NCBI GenBank assembly: GCA_011322365.1
Contig: DRNA01000187.1
Coordinates: 1-32,142, forward strand
DNA length: 32,142 nt
Source: Aeromonadales bacterium
GTDB taxonomy: Bacteria > Pseudomonadota > Gammaproteobacteria > Enterobacterales > GCA-002770795
Reading direction: 5' to 3'
Shown one piece after another: positions 16,988 to 25,663 of the stretch. Made by a program: the position numbers and the translations under genes. Each line of letters opens with the position of its first letter. Positions within the stretch are counted from its first letter, which is position 1. Below the pieces are notes generated by a model. That model worked only from the letters and a program-made list of their open reading frames with translations. It searched no databases and was not told the DNA's origin.

Positions 16988-19882
16988 TTAGATATCCGTT
17001 GCTTCCTGCATCAACAGGAATTCCTGCTCCACCTTTTCCATAATGGCCAAAATTTCATTAAATAATTCATTTATCTGATCAAATTGATCCTGTTTGAGGT
17101 TGTTTTCAAGATCATATATTCTATCTTTTAGTTCTGGTATCCCGGTATAACATAAAGCGCCATGGAACTTATGCACCTGTTTTGAAAAATCCATATAATT
17201 ATTAGTATGTAATAAATTTTTCAAAGAAATTTTTGTCTGGGAAAAAGACTTGATAACAGAAGACAACATATCCCAGGCAAGTTCCTGCTTATTATTAGAG
17301 AGTTTCAGGCAGTGCTTCCAGGAAATAAAGTTAGCATGTTTTTGACCAGGATGACTCTCATTGGTGTTTTCAGAGACAGACAAAAGTGTCGGGGATTGAG
17401 TCGCTGAAAATGTATTCCGGTTCCATTTATTAAGTATCTTAATGAGATCTTTTTCACTTAGTGGTTTGGACAGGTAATCACTCATTCCCTGTTTAATTAA
17501 CTGCTGTTTTTCACCTTTCATGGCATGAGCAGTTACAGCAATTATTGGTGTGGATTGATTTAAACTATCTTCTCTGATAATTTTGCTACTCTCAATACCA
17601 TCGAGTCTGGGCATTTGAATGTCCATGAAAATCAGGTCAAATGTTTTTTCTTTTGCTAGTTCTACGGCCTGGACCCCATCTATAGCGGTATCTGAACGGA
17701 TGCCCAGATCGAGAAGAATCGCTTGCACTAATTTGAGATTTGATTCGTTATCATCTGCTACCAGTATTTGTAAGTCATTTTGTGGTATTTGAGACTTTTG
17801 TTTACTATTTTCACGTTGTTTTTTATGTCGTCGAGGAAATATTTTCTCCAGGCAGGTTGATAGTGCCTGTCGAATAACCGGTTTAGTCAGAACCTGATTT
17901 GCTCCCTGTTTTTGTAGTGAGTGTATAATTGCATCAGAAGTGGCTGTTGAAAGAGCCAAAATCTTACCTGTAAATTCAGGGTTGTTAACTAACCATTGAT
18001 GGACCTCTTTAATATTTTGATCATCACCACTTGTTGAGACGATTAATAATGGGTTTTGATCAGAGCCCACCTGTAATAAATTAACTTTCATATTTTGTAA
18101 TTGTTGTTTTAATTCATGGGTTGATTCTGAAAGCCGGGTATTAAATCCCCAGTTATTTAAGATATGTTTAAGTGATAGAGCGAGCGTTTTATGGGGTTCG
18201 CAAAGAAAAACATCTCTACCTTTCCAGTTGGATGGAATTTTATATTCTATTTTCGATTCAGAGTATTTGGTCTTCAATGTAAACCAGAAATCGGCTCCCT
18301 GACCATGTTCACTTGAAATTCCTATTTCTCCTCCCATTTTTTTTACAAGTGATTTACTGATGGCCAAACCCAGACCGGTACCACCATATTTTCTCGTGGT
18401 TGAGGTATCTGCCTGACTGAATGATTTAAATAATTTTTTCTGCTGTTCCTTTGTTAAACCTGGACCTGTATCTGAAATAACAAATTTTAACAAGCAACTA
18501 TCGAAGTAACTTTCTTCTAACATCACCCTGACAATAATGCTGCCATATTCCGTGAATTTAATGGCGTTGTTTATTAGATTGGTTAAAATTTGTCTGATTC
18601 TAACGCTATCTCCAACCACTATCTGCGGAACATCTTCATAAACAAAGTTCACTAATTCAAGACTTTTATTCTGAGCGATAGGAGCTAATAAACTTAGTAC
18701 ATCTTCAATAGACTGTCGGATGTCAACCTCGCTTTCCTCAAAACGCATTTTACCGGCTTCAATTTTAGAGAAATCCAGGATACCATCAATTATTGCCAGT
18801 AGACCGGTAGCTGATTTTTCAATGGTATGCAGATAATCAAGCTGTTTTTCTGATAGTTCTGTTTTTAACAATAAATTACAGAAACCAATAACTCCATTCA
18901 TTGGTGTTCTTATTTCATGGCTCACATTGGCAAGAAATTCAGATTTAATTTTGGTGGCTTCCTGAGCCTGTTTACGTGCTAAATCTAGCTCCACATTCTG
19001 AATTTCAATAGTTTCTAGAGTCTGAGTTAAATCTGCTGTTGCCTGATTAACATTATGTTCAAATTTCTCTGTATTTTCTCTTAACAAATTGGCGAGAGAA
19101 ATAATCCCCTCAGCCAGGGCATTTATCTCTGGTGTGGAAGAAATATTGTTTTTTGGATTCAAATCACCCTGTTGAATCTTTTTGATTTTTTTAACTAATT
19201 TAAATATTGGCCCTGTGACAGAACGGGTCATTGCGATTGCGAAAAAAATGCCAAGTAACAAACTACCTGATAAAATGTAAAAAGAATGAATAAGTATCTG
19301 ATAACTTTCCTGTCGGATGAAATCGGTATCTATTTCAGCGGCAAGGTATCCAAAGGTTTCATCTGGCGCGCTATTTTTCTTGGATGTCAATGAATGACTT
19401 TTAACCAGAGGCTGATAAATTTTGAAATTATTATCACTCCAGATGATCTGTTGTTTAGTGGGTAAATTTTTGCCCTTCCACTGGAGAGCTCTGATTTTTA
19501 ATCTATCTGCAGCCTGTGCTGCAGCCTGATTATTTTTATCAAAAACCATCATCGTATTCAGGTGTTTCATGGTGCTTTTAGAAATAGATATCAGGCCCAA
19601 AATGCTATCCCTGTCACCCTTTTGAAGTGCCTCCCCACCGGTGTAGGCAAGGTGTTGTATCATAACGCTAGTACGATTAAGAAGATCAGATTTTTGTTCT
19701 ACTTCGTGAAGGTGGAAAAAGTAGCTGGCCAACGAGATAGCAACAAGCACCGCAGGAAGTGTTGCTGTGAGTAATATCCGCCCGTTGATTCCCAACTTAT
19801 TAAACAATGAAGCTATCCTCTTCAATATGGAGTAGACAAGCATACCGTATTGAAATTTAAAGATAAATCTAAAATCCTCCAC
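16988..19882 (-). CDS. barA: Hybrid sensor histidine kinase of the BarA/GacS family
   Basis: Inner-membrane kinase of 964 residues that in this family phosphorylates UvrY/GacA to drive Csr/Rsm small RNAs; the partner is not in the window. The order is TM1 (about 36-56), a periplasmic domain (57-198), TM2 (199-219), HAMP (219-271) and a coiled coil. Then come HisKA with phospho-His322 ([16 protein letters not shown]) and the ATPase domain ([27 protein letters not shown]). A degenerate receiver at about 556-680 has no acceptor Asp. A full receiver (VADDNESNL; acceptor Asp754 in FMDIQMP; Lys in LSKPL) and a C-terminal Hpt domain (His904 in [11 protein letters not shown]) complete it. The start is a GTG at 19882 with GAGAGG 11 bases upstream; an ATG at 19843 is possible. 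Confidence 0.9.
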   Translation of the reverse strand: MEDFRFIFKFQYGMLVYSILKRIASLFNKLGINGRILLTATLPAVLVAISLASYFFHLHEVEQKSDLLNRTSVMIQHLAYTGGEALQKGDRDSILGLISISKSTMKHLNTMMVFDKNNQAAAQAADRLKIRALQWKGKNLPTKQQIIWSDNNFKIYQPLVKSHSLTSKKNSAPDETFGYLAAEIDTDFIRQESYQILIHSFYILSGSLLLGIFFAIAMTRSVTGPIFKLVKKIKKIQQGDLNPKNNISSTPEINALAEGIISLANLLRENTEKFEHNVNQATADLTQTLETIEIQNVELDLARKQAQEATKIKSEFLANVSHEIRTPMNGVIGFCNLLLKTELSEKQLDYLHTIEKSATGLLAIIDGILDFSKIEAGKMRFEESEVDIRQSIEDVLSLLAPIAQNKSLELVNFVYEDVPQIVVGDSVRIRQILTNLINNAIKFTEYGSIIVRVMLEESYFDSCLLKFVISDTGPGLTKEQQKKLFKSFSQADTSTTRKYGGTGLGLAISKSLVKKMGGEIGISSEHGQGADFWFTLKTKYSESKIEYKIPSNWKGRDVFLCEPHKTLALSLKHILNNWGFNTRLSESTHELKQQLQNMKVNLLQVGSDQNPLLIVSTSGDDQNIKEVHQWLVNNPEFTGKILALSTATSDAIIHSLQKQGANQVLTKPVIRQALSTCLEKIFPRRHKKQRENSKQKSQIPQNDLQILVADDNESNLKLVQAILLDLGIRSDTAIDGVQAVELAKEKTFDLIFMDIQMPRLDGIESSKIIREDSLNQSTPIIAVTAHAMKGEKQQLIKQGMSDYLSKPLSEKDLIKILNKWNRNTFSATQSPTLLSVSENTNESHPGQKHANFISWKHCLKLSNNKQELAWDMLSSVIKSFSQTKISLKNLLHTNNYMDFSKQVHKFHGALCYTGIPELKDRIYDLENNLKQDQFDQINELFNEILAIMEKVEQEFLLMQEATDI

Positions 19883-19915
19883 AAAATCACAAACCTCTCA
19901 GTAAAATAGGTTTTA

Positions 19916-20890
19916 TTATGTGGTCGCAATCAAGGTGGCTCTTTTGGGTGCAGGGTAACCCTCAATGGTCAGTTGGTTATTTTCAGGGTCCAGGAAGTCA
20001 CTAAGTGACTGATAAGTCATATTTTTTGTCTGCCTTTGTTCGTCAGGGCTGGTCTGATTAACATCAATAAGTTCAATGTTTTTAAAACCTGTGCGCGCGA
20101 GCCATTTTTCAAGTGCAGGAGCGGAAGGGATAAACCAGACATTTCGCATTTGTGCATAGCGATCTTCTGGGACTAGCACCTGATTTTCATCACCTTCAAT
20201 AACCAACGTTTCCAGAATTAATTCGCCCCCCTCGCGCAGTAAACTTTTCAGGTGAATAAGAAAATCAATTGGGGAACGCCGGTGGTAAAGAACACCCATG
20301 CAAAAGATACTATCAAAGCCATGAGAAATCATTTGTGCTGGTAGATGCTCTATGCCAATGGGGAGCAGATGGAGCGGATATTGTGGTAAATAGTGTTTAA
20401 ATAACTGAAATTGAGCCCAGAATAATTGTGAGGGATCGATACCGATTACTCGCTTAGCTTTTTCCGCGGCCATACGCCACAGGTGATAACCATTACCACA
20501 ACCAATGTCCAGTACATGACGATTTTTAAGGGGGCTAATATGTGGCACTATTCGTTGCCATTTCCAGTCAGAGCGCCATTCACAGTCTATTTCGTGGCCG
20601 AAGAGCGCAAAGGGACCTTTTCGCCAGGGATGGAATTCTTCAATAATATCTGAAATCATCTGGTGTTGTTCAGCAGTTAAATCTTCTTTCTGTCCAATTT
20701 TAACGGTGTCCGACAGGTTAACAACCGATGGTGAAATGTCAGGTAGGGCGTTAAGTAATTTTTGCCATTTATGCAGTTGCCCATGTTCATATTGCGCAAG
20801 TCGAGTTTCAAGCCCTTTTTGAAAATAGGGTATCCAGTTTTCTAAGCGGGTTTTTTCAAGCATTTTCAGGTCGTCTGAACAACGGATCAT
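19916..20890 (-). CDS. cmoB: tRNA U34 carboxymethyltransferase
   Basis: CmoB transfers a carboxymethyl group from carboxy-S-adenosylmethionine (made by CmoA) to 5-hydroxyuridine at tRNA position 34, giving cmo5U. The product has 324 residues, as expected. Family marks are WRKGPFALFG, CEWRSDWKWQRIVPH, the methyltransferase loop VLDIGCGNGYHLWRM, GIDPSQLF, MGVLYHRRSPIDFL, LETLVIEGDENQVLVPEDRY and the end EGYPAPKRATLIA. It is the downstream gene of a cmoA-cmoB pair with 11 bases between them. No strong ribosome site precedes the ATG at 20890, suggesting coupling to cmoA; an ATG at 20863 is a second option. Confidence 0.97.
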   Translation of the reverse strand: MIRCSDDLKMLEKTRLENWIPYFQKGLETRLAQYEHGQLHKWQKLLNALPDISPSVVNLSDTVKIGQKEDLTAEQHQMISDIIEEFHPWRKGPFALFGHEIDCEWRSDWKWQRIVPHISPLKNRHVLDIGCGNGYHLWRMAAEKAKRVIGIDPSQLFWAQFQLFKHYLPQYPLHLLPIGIEHLPAQMISHGFDSIFCMGVLYHRRSPIDFLIHLKSLLREGGELILETLVIEGDENQVLVPEDRYAQMRNVWFIPSAPALEKWLARTGFKNIELIDVNQTSPDEQRQTKNMTYQSLSDFLDPENNQLTIEGYPAPKRATLIATT

Positions 20891-20901
20891 AGTCGATTAA
20901 C

Positions 20902-21627
20902 TTATTTTATTGTGATTAGGGATACAAAATTAAGCTGTTGAAACCAGCTGTGAATGTGGGCAAAACCTGCTTCATTGAGCCTGCTGTGATGTTCCTCAAG
21001 TGTTTCGGGTATTAACACATTTTCCAGGGCTGCTCGTTTTTGCGAGATTTCAAGGTCACTATAGCCGTTCTGTTTTTTGAATAAATGGTGCTGCTGTGTA
21101 AATAACTGGTTAATTTCTTTGTCGTTGAAAGCCAGTTTTTCAGAGAGGATCAGCGCACCACCAGGTTGCAGTACTTCATATAAGCGCTTTAGTAAAGTAC
21201 TACGAGATGGCTTGTCTAAAAACTGTAGTGTGAAATTTATTACAATTAACGATGCCTTCCGGTAATCAAAGTCTAGAATATCAGCCTGACAAATAGTCGT
21301 TTTGATCGGGGATCGAAAAGCACAGAGGTGTTGCTGGCAACGCTCAACCATCGCCTGTGAATTATCAATTCCTATAATTTCATAATTTTCAGTTTCTACC
21401 TGTTCCCGGATAGATAAGGTCGCAGCACCAAGGGAACAACCCAGATCATAAACTATTGAATTTTCCTGAACAAATTGATTAGCCAATGAGCCAATACCCT
21501 GAATAATGTCATTATATCCCGGAACGCTGCGGCTAATCATATCAGGAAAAACTTCAGCAACCTTATGATCAAATTTGAAGGCTGCTGTTTTCCTGGGTGT
21601 AGAAAATAATGCGTCAGATTTAGTCAC
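20902..21627 (-). CDS. cmoA: Carboxy-S-adenosyl-L-methionine synthase
   Basis: CmoA converts S-adenosylmethionine and prephenate to carboxy-SAM, the donor for CmoB. The 241-residue protein has FKFDHKVAEVFPDMISRSVP, GYNDIIQ, the SAM-binding stretch VYDLGCSLGAATLSIRE, IGIDNSQAMVERC and NFTLQFLDK, all highly characteristic. It is divergent from the DUF2288 gene; the 96-base intergenic region contains a perfect palindrome TAGTATATACTA (21664-21675), perhaps overlapping -10 boxes. Assignment is secure. Confidence 0.97.
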   Translation of the reverse strand: MTKSDALFSTPRKTAAFKFDHKVAEVFPDMISRSVPGYNDIIQGIGSLANQFVQENSIVYDLGCSLGAATLSIREQVETENYEIIGIDNSQAMVERCQQHLCAFRSPIKTTICQADILDFDYRKASLIVINFTLQFLDKPSRSTLLKRLYEVLQPGGALILSEKLAFNDKEINQLFTQQHHLFKKQNGYSDLEISQKRAALENVLIPETLEEHHSRLNEAGFAHIHSWFQQLNFVSLITIK

Positions 21628-21723
21628 GTTTTTACAATAGTCTTCTGCTGTTTATGGTTGGTATAGTATATACTACCGCTCGAAATATATTAATAGAGCA
21701 AGCCAATTGTTAAATTTAATAAT

Positions 21724-22026
21724 ATGAACCAGAAAAATGAGTTAAAACAGAAAATTCTATCAGAAACAGCTAAAATTGACTGGTCAGCACTGGAAACATT
21801 TTATGCGAAAGGCAGTGTTATCTGGGTATCATCTAACGTTGATCTGATAGATATAGCAATGAAGTTTGCTGAAGATGATACCGCATCTATCCAGAATCTA
21901 CTGGTCTCGGGTGAAATTGAAAAAATGACACCAGAAAAAGCAAGGAAATGGCAACAGCAATCTGGACTCTGGGCTACTGTAGTCGCGCCCTGGGTACTGG
22001 TACAGCATCGCCCAAAAATAAATTAA
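21724..22026 (+). CDS. DUF2288 protein
   Basis: This 100-residue soluble protein has KIDWSALETFYAKGSVIWVS, LIDIAMKFAEDD, ARKWQQQSGLWATVVAPWVL and VQHRP. The IDW/LE(x)FYA start and the W-x-x-V-V-x-P-W-V-L-V-Q ending are the pattern of the DUF2288 family, for which I know no function. ycaO begins 16 bases after its stop on the same strand, so they probably share a transcript. The call is by pattern recognition. Confidence 0.8.
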   Translation: MNQKNELKQKILSETAKIDWSALETFYAKGSVIWVSSNVDLIDIAMKFAEDDTASIQNLLVSGEIEKMTPEKARKWQQQSGLWATVVAPWVLVQHRPKIN

Positions 22027-22042
22027 TCTTCGAGGTAATTTC

Positions 22043-23785
22043 GTGAAACAGACTTTTATACCCGGTAAAGATGCCGCGCTGGAATCTTCTATTGCTAAAA
22101 TGCAACAAAAACTTCTCACGTTAGGTTTCGATATTGAGGAAGCGTCCTGGCTTAATCCTGTACCTTACGTCTGGTCTGTTCATATTCGTGATAAGGATTG
22201 CCCATTGTGTTTTACTAATGGTAAGGGTGCTTCAAAAAAAGCAGCGCTGGCTTCGGCATTGGGAGAATATTTTGAACGCCTTTCCTGTAATTATTTTTTT
22301 GCAGATTTTTATCTTGGGGAAAAATATGCCAGTTCATCTTTTGTGCATTATCCTGATGAGCAATGGTTTGCTGTTTCGGAAAATCAGTTACCTGATCAGT
22401 TGATGGATCAACGCATGAAAGATTTTTATGATGCCGAAGGTGAATTACGTGCGGAACATCTGATTGATTGTAATAGCGGTAATAAAGAGCGAGGGATCTG
22501 TGCATTGCGCTATCAGCGACAATCTGATGGTAAAGATGTCTTTGTGCCTGTGGCTGTTATTGGCAACTTGTATGTCAGCAATGGTATGTCTGCAGGTAAC
22601 ACTGTTACAGAAGCTCGTGTTCAATCGTTATCGGAAATTTTTGAACGAGCCATTAAAAACCGTATTATCAGTGAAGCCATATCATTACCAGAAATTCCCC
22701 TTGAAGTTCTGCAGAGATACCCGACAATTATGGAGTCTATTGAAACCCTGGAAAAGGAAGGTTTTAAGATCTATTGTTTTGATGCCTCTCTCGGAGGTCA
22801 ATTTCCAGTGATTTCTGTAGTACTACTTAATCGAGATAACGGCACCGCTTATGCCTCTTTTGGTGGACACCCACGATTTGAAGTGGCCCTTGAAAGAACC
22901 GTTACTGAATTATTGCAAGGCCGCAGTCTGAAGGATCTGGATGTATTCACCCCCCCTACGTTTGATACTGAGAGTGTGGCTGAACACCATAACCTCGAAA
23001 CGCATTTTATTGACTCAAGTGGATTACTGAGTTGGGATCTGTTTAAAGCGACCCCGGATTATGAATTTGTTGACTGGAATTTTGCTGGAACAACGGAAGA
23101 GGAATATCAGCATTTAATGGCTATTTTTAATGCGCTAGATAAAGAAGTATATATTTCTGACTATGAGCATCTGGGCGTTTATGCCTGTCGAATTATTGTG
23201 CCGGATTTTTCAGAAATTTACCCGCCTGAGGAACTGGTATGGAATAATAATAATAGTGGGAACAATATCAGAGAAGTATTACTGCAGCTACCTGGAAAAG
23301 GTTCAGATAACGATTTTCTCAATCAGATTATGAGTGATTTGGATGCACTGGATATCGATGAAAGTGCATCAGTAGCCGAATTTATCGGTATTGCTCCTGA
23401 AAATGGAAATCCCTGGCAGACGTTGAGATTTGCTGAACTTCGAGCATTGATAGCATTAGCTCTGGGTGATTTGGAATCAGCCCTTGATGGTATTTTATGG
23501 ACATTGGATTTTGCCGAGAGTACGTTTCCCCAGGAGCGCATTAAATTCTACCGCGCACTGAGCAACTTACTGGAAGTCGCCATTAAAGAGCCAGTACTGA
23601 TTAAGGAATATCAACAAGCTTTTGAAAATATGTATGGTGAACAGGCCGTTAGTGAAGCACTGTTGCATCTAAATGGTGAAAAACATTTTGCCGGATTGAA
23701 CAGTAGCTCTTTAGAACTGGAAAATTTCCCGTTACATCAGAAACTTCTCTCTGCCTATGAAAAATTGCAAAGAGCTAAACGATAG
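22043..23785 (+). CDS. ycaO: Ribosomal protein S12 methylthiotransferase accessory factor YcaO
   Basis: The 580-residue protein matches E. coli YcaO closely over most of its length (586 residues there). It begins KQTFIPGKDAALESSIAKMQ and has NGKGASKKAALASALGEYFE, then GNLYVSNGMSAGNT, EARVQSLSEIFERAIKNRII, LERTVTELLQGRSLKDLDV and DYEHLGVYACRIIVP. The YcaO core binds ATP and activates amide oxygens; in E. coli the protein assists RimO in beta-methylthiolation of ribosomal protein S12. The C-terminal third is a helical, TPR-like domain. It is not the azoline-forming type seen in peptide-toxin clusters: no precursor peptide, dehydrogenase or transporter gene is nearby. GAGG precedes the ATG. Confidence 0.95.
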   Translation: MKQTFIPGKDAALESSIAKMQQKLLTLGFDIEEASWLNPVPYVWSVHIRDKDCPLCFTNGKGASKKAALASALGEYFERLSCNYFFADFYLGEKYASSSFVHYPDEQWFAVSENQLPDQLMDQRMKDFYDAEGELRAEHLIDCNSGNKERGICALRYQRQSDGKDVFVPVAVIGNLYVSNGMSAGNTVTEARVQSLSEIFERAIKNRIISEAISLPEIPLEVLQRYPTIMESIETLEKEGFKIYCFDASLGGQFPVISVVLLNRDNGTAYASFGGHPRFEVALERTVTELLQGRSLKDLDVFTPPTFDTESVAEHHNLETHFIDSSGLLSWDLFKATPDYEFVDWNFAGTTEEEYQHLMAIFNALDKEVYISDYEHLGVYACRIIVPDFSEIYPPEELVWNNNNSGNNIREVLLQLPGKGSDNDFLNQIMSDLDALDIDESASVAEFIGIAPENGNPWQTLRFAELRALIALALGDLESALDGILWTLDFAESTFPQERIKFYRALSNLLEVAIKEPVLIKEYQQAFENMYGEQAVSEALLHLNGEKHFAGLNSSSLELENFPLHQKLLSAYEKLQRAKR

Positions 23786-23829
23786 CGGTATGTCTGGCAA
23801 ATGGATTAAGGAATATTTATTATTACCAG

Positions 23830-23859
23830 TTGACTTATAATGATTAATTAAGATAGATT
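23830..23859 (+). promoter_or_regulatory. Candidate promoter of the lipoprotein gene
   Basis: TTGACT (23830-23835, 5/6) and TAGATT (23854-23859, 4/6) are separated by 18 bases. The site lies about 40 bases before the start codon. Downstream, GATTCCTGA occurs twice (23856-23864 and 23889-23897), with AGGT and ACCT in inverted order between. This is weak evidence only. Confidence 0.3.
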
Positions 23860-23896
23860 CCTGAGGTAGTAAGGGCTATCACCTTAAGGATTCCTG

Positions 23897-25351
23897 ATGG
23901 AACAGCACACATTTAATAAGTTATGGAAAAATTCATTTATAGTTTTTTTACTTTTTAGTACTATTGTAATAGTGAGCTGTGGAGGTGGCAGTACTAGTAC
24001 CAGTTCTTCACAGCCGCCAGCGCCCCCTGCTTCAAAGATTCCAGATACTAAAGCGGTTACTCCGATCCCTCCCCTGATAGCAGTAGCACCTGAACCAGCT
24101 CCAATGGTGGTCACTCAGGCAATATTAAGAGTGGTTCACCGAAATACGATTTCGGGTATCCTTTCACCCAATGGAGATTATATAGATAGTGATAATGCAA
24201 CGGTTGAAAAACGAGGTTCACTGGGGCTTTATTTTGAAGTGACACGTGAAACCGATAACCGTTACCGCATTGAGCCAGAAAACAATGGCTTAGCTTATTT
24301 CAGAGTAATTACTACCAAATCGAATGGCTCTAAAAGAGTGCATAATTTTTATGGAGTTAAACCTGGCTTTTACATGACTTTTGATACTACCGATGTTGCA
24401 TTTCAGAAGCCGGAAAACCCATTAACTCTGTGCAAAAAGGTGGATATTCGATTGCTCAATTTACCCGCGACTGGAAGTGATTCCATTATCTCTATCAACG
24501 GATTTAATCTTTCAAATCCGTTGATAGAACAAAGCAAAGGTTTTGTACAAGGTATCAATCTATGCCCAATTGATTTGGAGCTTCATTACCTTGCACTGGT
24601 AGTTATTGAAAATTCGGAGTCTGACATTCGTTACGGCTTCAACTTTTATCAAAATCTGCAAGAGAATGATTTTCTGGAAGTTGATTTAGCTTACCAGGCT
24701 GATATTATTCCCTGGCAATCAAATCATGAAATAGGTAACGATTTTCAGCTGTACGGTTTTCAAAACGGCTGGAGTAAATATGAATTACTTTATAGCAGTC
24801 CCAAACGCAATAATACAGCCGGTACTTTCCCTGAATTTAGTCAATTGGCATTAAGTACTTTTCGATTTATAAGTGATTCAACTAATCTTGATAGTGGCAT
24901 TAATATGTTCACCCGCGAACTGGCAGCAGATGTTTCTCAAGTCGATTTTGCTATTAATAATATGGAGTTTACTGATTTATCCTTAAACCCGTTAGACTTA
25001 AGTTGGTTAAATGTTGGTGTTGATCAACCTGAAGTGATAACCGGTTTGATTTTTAATAGCAGTTTAAAACAAAGTTATGCATTTATGTCTATGGATGACT
25101 CTGTGCTCAGTAGTGGCAAATTTGACTTCCCTCTAGATGATGTTCCTCTACTGGTCGACAGCCTGCTATTTTCTGTTACCGGAGCTGCGGGTATCAATAA
25201 TACAGATTATAATTACATTTCAGAAGCTGCGTTATTTTCCGGATTTTTGTACTGGCCTGATGAAACAGTGAACGTCACGGTTAATTCTGATGTTTTTATC
25301 AGTGCAAATGGTTCCGAAATATTACAATTTATTCTGGATAATAAATTATAA
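23897..25351 (+). CDS. Predicted lipoprotein of unknown function
   Basis: I do not recognise this 484-residue protein. A lipoprotein signal peptide ends at Cys28 (IVSC), followed by Gly/Ser and a Pro-rich linker (to about residue 65). The rest looks beta-rich and secreted, with a segment AILRVVHRNTISGILSPNGD followed by a likely beta-sandwich region. Only two cysteines are seen in the mature part, both near LTLCKKVDIRLL and INLCPIDLEL. No catalytic motif or C-terminal sorting signal is visible. AAGGA lies six bases before the ATG. It stands alone between ycaO and the inverted-repeat element. A 15-bp perfect inverted repeat lies inside the gene (24491-24528). It may be a surface-exposed outer-membrane lipoprotein; Gly at +2 is compatible with that. 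Confidence 0.8.
   Translation: MEQHTFNKLWKNSFIVFLLFSTIVIVSCGGGSTSTSSSQPPAPPASKIPDTKAVTPIPPLIAVAPEPAPMVVTQAILRVVHRNTISGILSPNGDYIDSDNATVEKRGSLGLYFEVTRETDNRYRIEPENNGLAYFRVITTKSNGSKRVHNFYGVKPGFYMTFDTTDVAFQKPENPLTLCKKVDIRLLNLPATGSDSIISINGFNLSNPLIEQSKGFVQGINLCPIDLELHYLALVVIENSESDIRYGFNFYQNLQENDFLEVDLAYQADIIPWQSNHEIGNDFQLYGFQNGWSKYELLYSSPKRNNTAGTFPEFSQLALSTFRFISDSTNLDSGINMFTRELAADVSQVDFAINNMEFTDLSLNPLDLSWLNVGVDQPEVITGLIFNSSLKQSYAFMSMDDSVLSSGKFDFPLDDVPLLVDSLLFSVTGAAGINNTDYNYISEAALFSGFLYWPDETVNVTVNSDVFISANGSEILQFILDNKL
24491..24528. repeat. 15-bp perfect inverted repeat inside the lipoprotein gene
   Basis: TCTATCAACGGATTT (24491-24505) is perfectly complementary to AAATCCGTTGATAGA (24514-24528) across an eight-base loop, AATCTTTC. 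It lies around codons 199-211 and would form a stable mRNA hairpin or a cruciform in DNA. Confidence 0.85.
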
Positions 25352-25364
25352 TTTCAGCTGAAAT
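25351..25364. repeat. 14-bp palindrome at the lipoprotein stop codon
   Basis: ATTTCAGCTGAAAT (25351-25364) is its own reverse complement and starts in the last base of the stop codon. It touches the left end of the inverted-repeat element, and the half-site CTGAAAT recurs inside the right arm at 25598-25604. It may help end transcription. Confidence 0.5.
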
Positions 25365-25632
25365 ATACCCGTTCTACTTGAAGATGCATGTTTCAGAGTT
25401 CAGACGGGAAGTCAGAACAAGGCGCAACTTGCAGCGAATGGTTATTCCCTTCGCAAAAGTTGCAACGCAGGGCTGGCTTCCCGTCTGAGCTCCCGTAGGG
25501 CAAGAGGATAAGCGCGCATCTTCGGTGTTATAAAAGTTTGCGTTAGAATGACTAACACTTCACTTTTATGCCTTGAATCTGCACGCTTCTTCTCTTGCTG
25601 AAATCATGCATCTTCAAGTAGAACGGGTATAT
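25363..25632. mobile_element. 270-bp MITE-like element with 28-bp perfect terminal inverted repeats
   Basis: The left end (25363-25390, starting ATATACCCGTTCTAC) and the right end (25605-25632) are perfect 28-base inverted repeats. The interior is not coding but forms two large hairpins. Arm 1 pairs 25396-25415 with 25473-25492, with GCAACTT/AAGTTGC and GCGAA/TTCGC inside. Arm 2 pairs 25500-25514 with 25584-25598 (12 of 15 positions), with ATAAAAGT/ACTTTTAT and GTTAG/CTAAC inside. The whole would fold into a three-way junction. A and T at the outer ends allow a TA target duplication, as made by IS630/mariner-type transposases. No transposase is present, so it would be non-autonomous. It fills most of the 312-base gap between the lipoprotein and amidohydrolase genes. 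Similar dispersed repeats exist in other gammaproteobacteria, from memory and unverified. Confidence 0.8.
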
Positions 25633-25663
25633 ACCCGCTGGTATCTGATTTATAGTTGTTGTT

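Noticed and set aside
22043-23785. YcaO as part of an azoline/thiazole peptide-toxin cluster
   Set aside because: The protein matches the housekeeping E. coli YcaO including its C-terminal domain, and no precursor peptide, dehydrogenase or transporter is adjacent.
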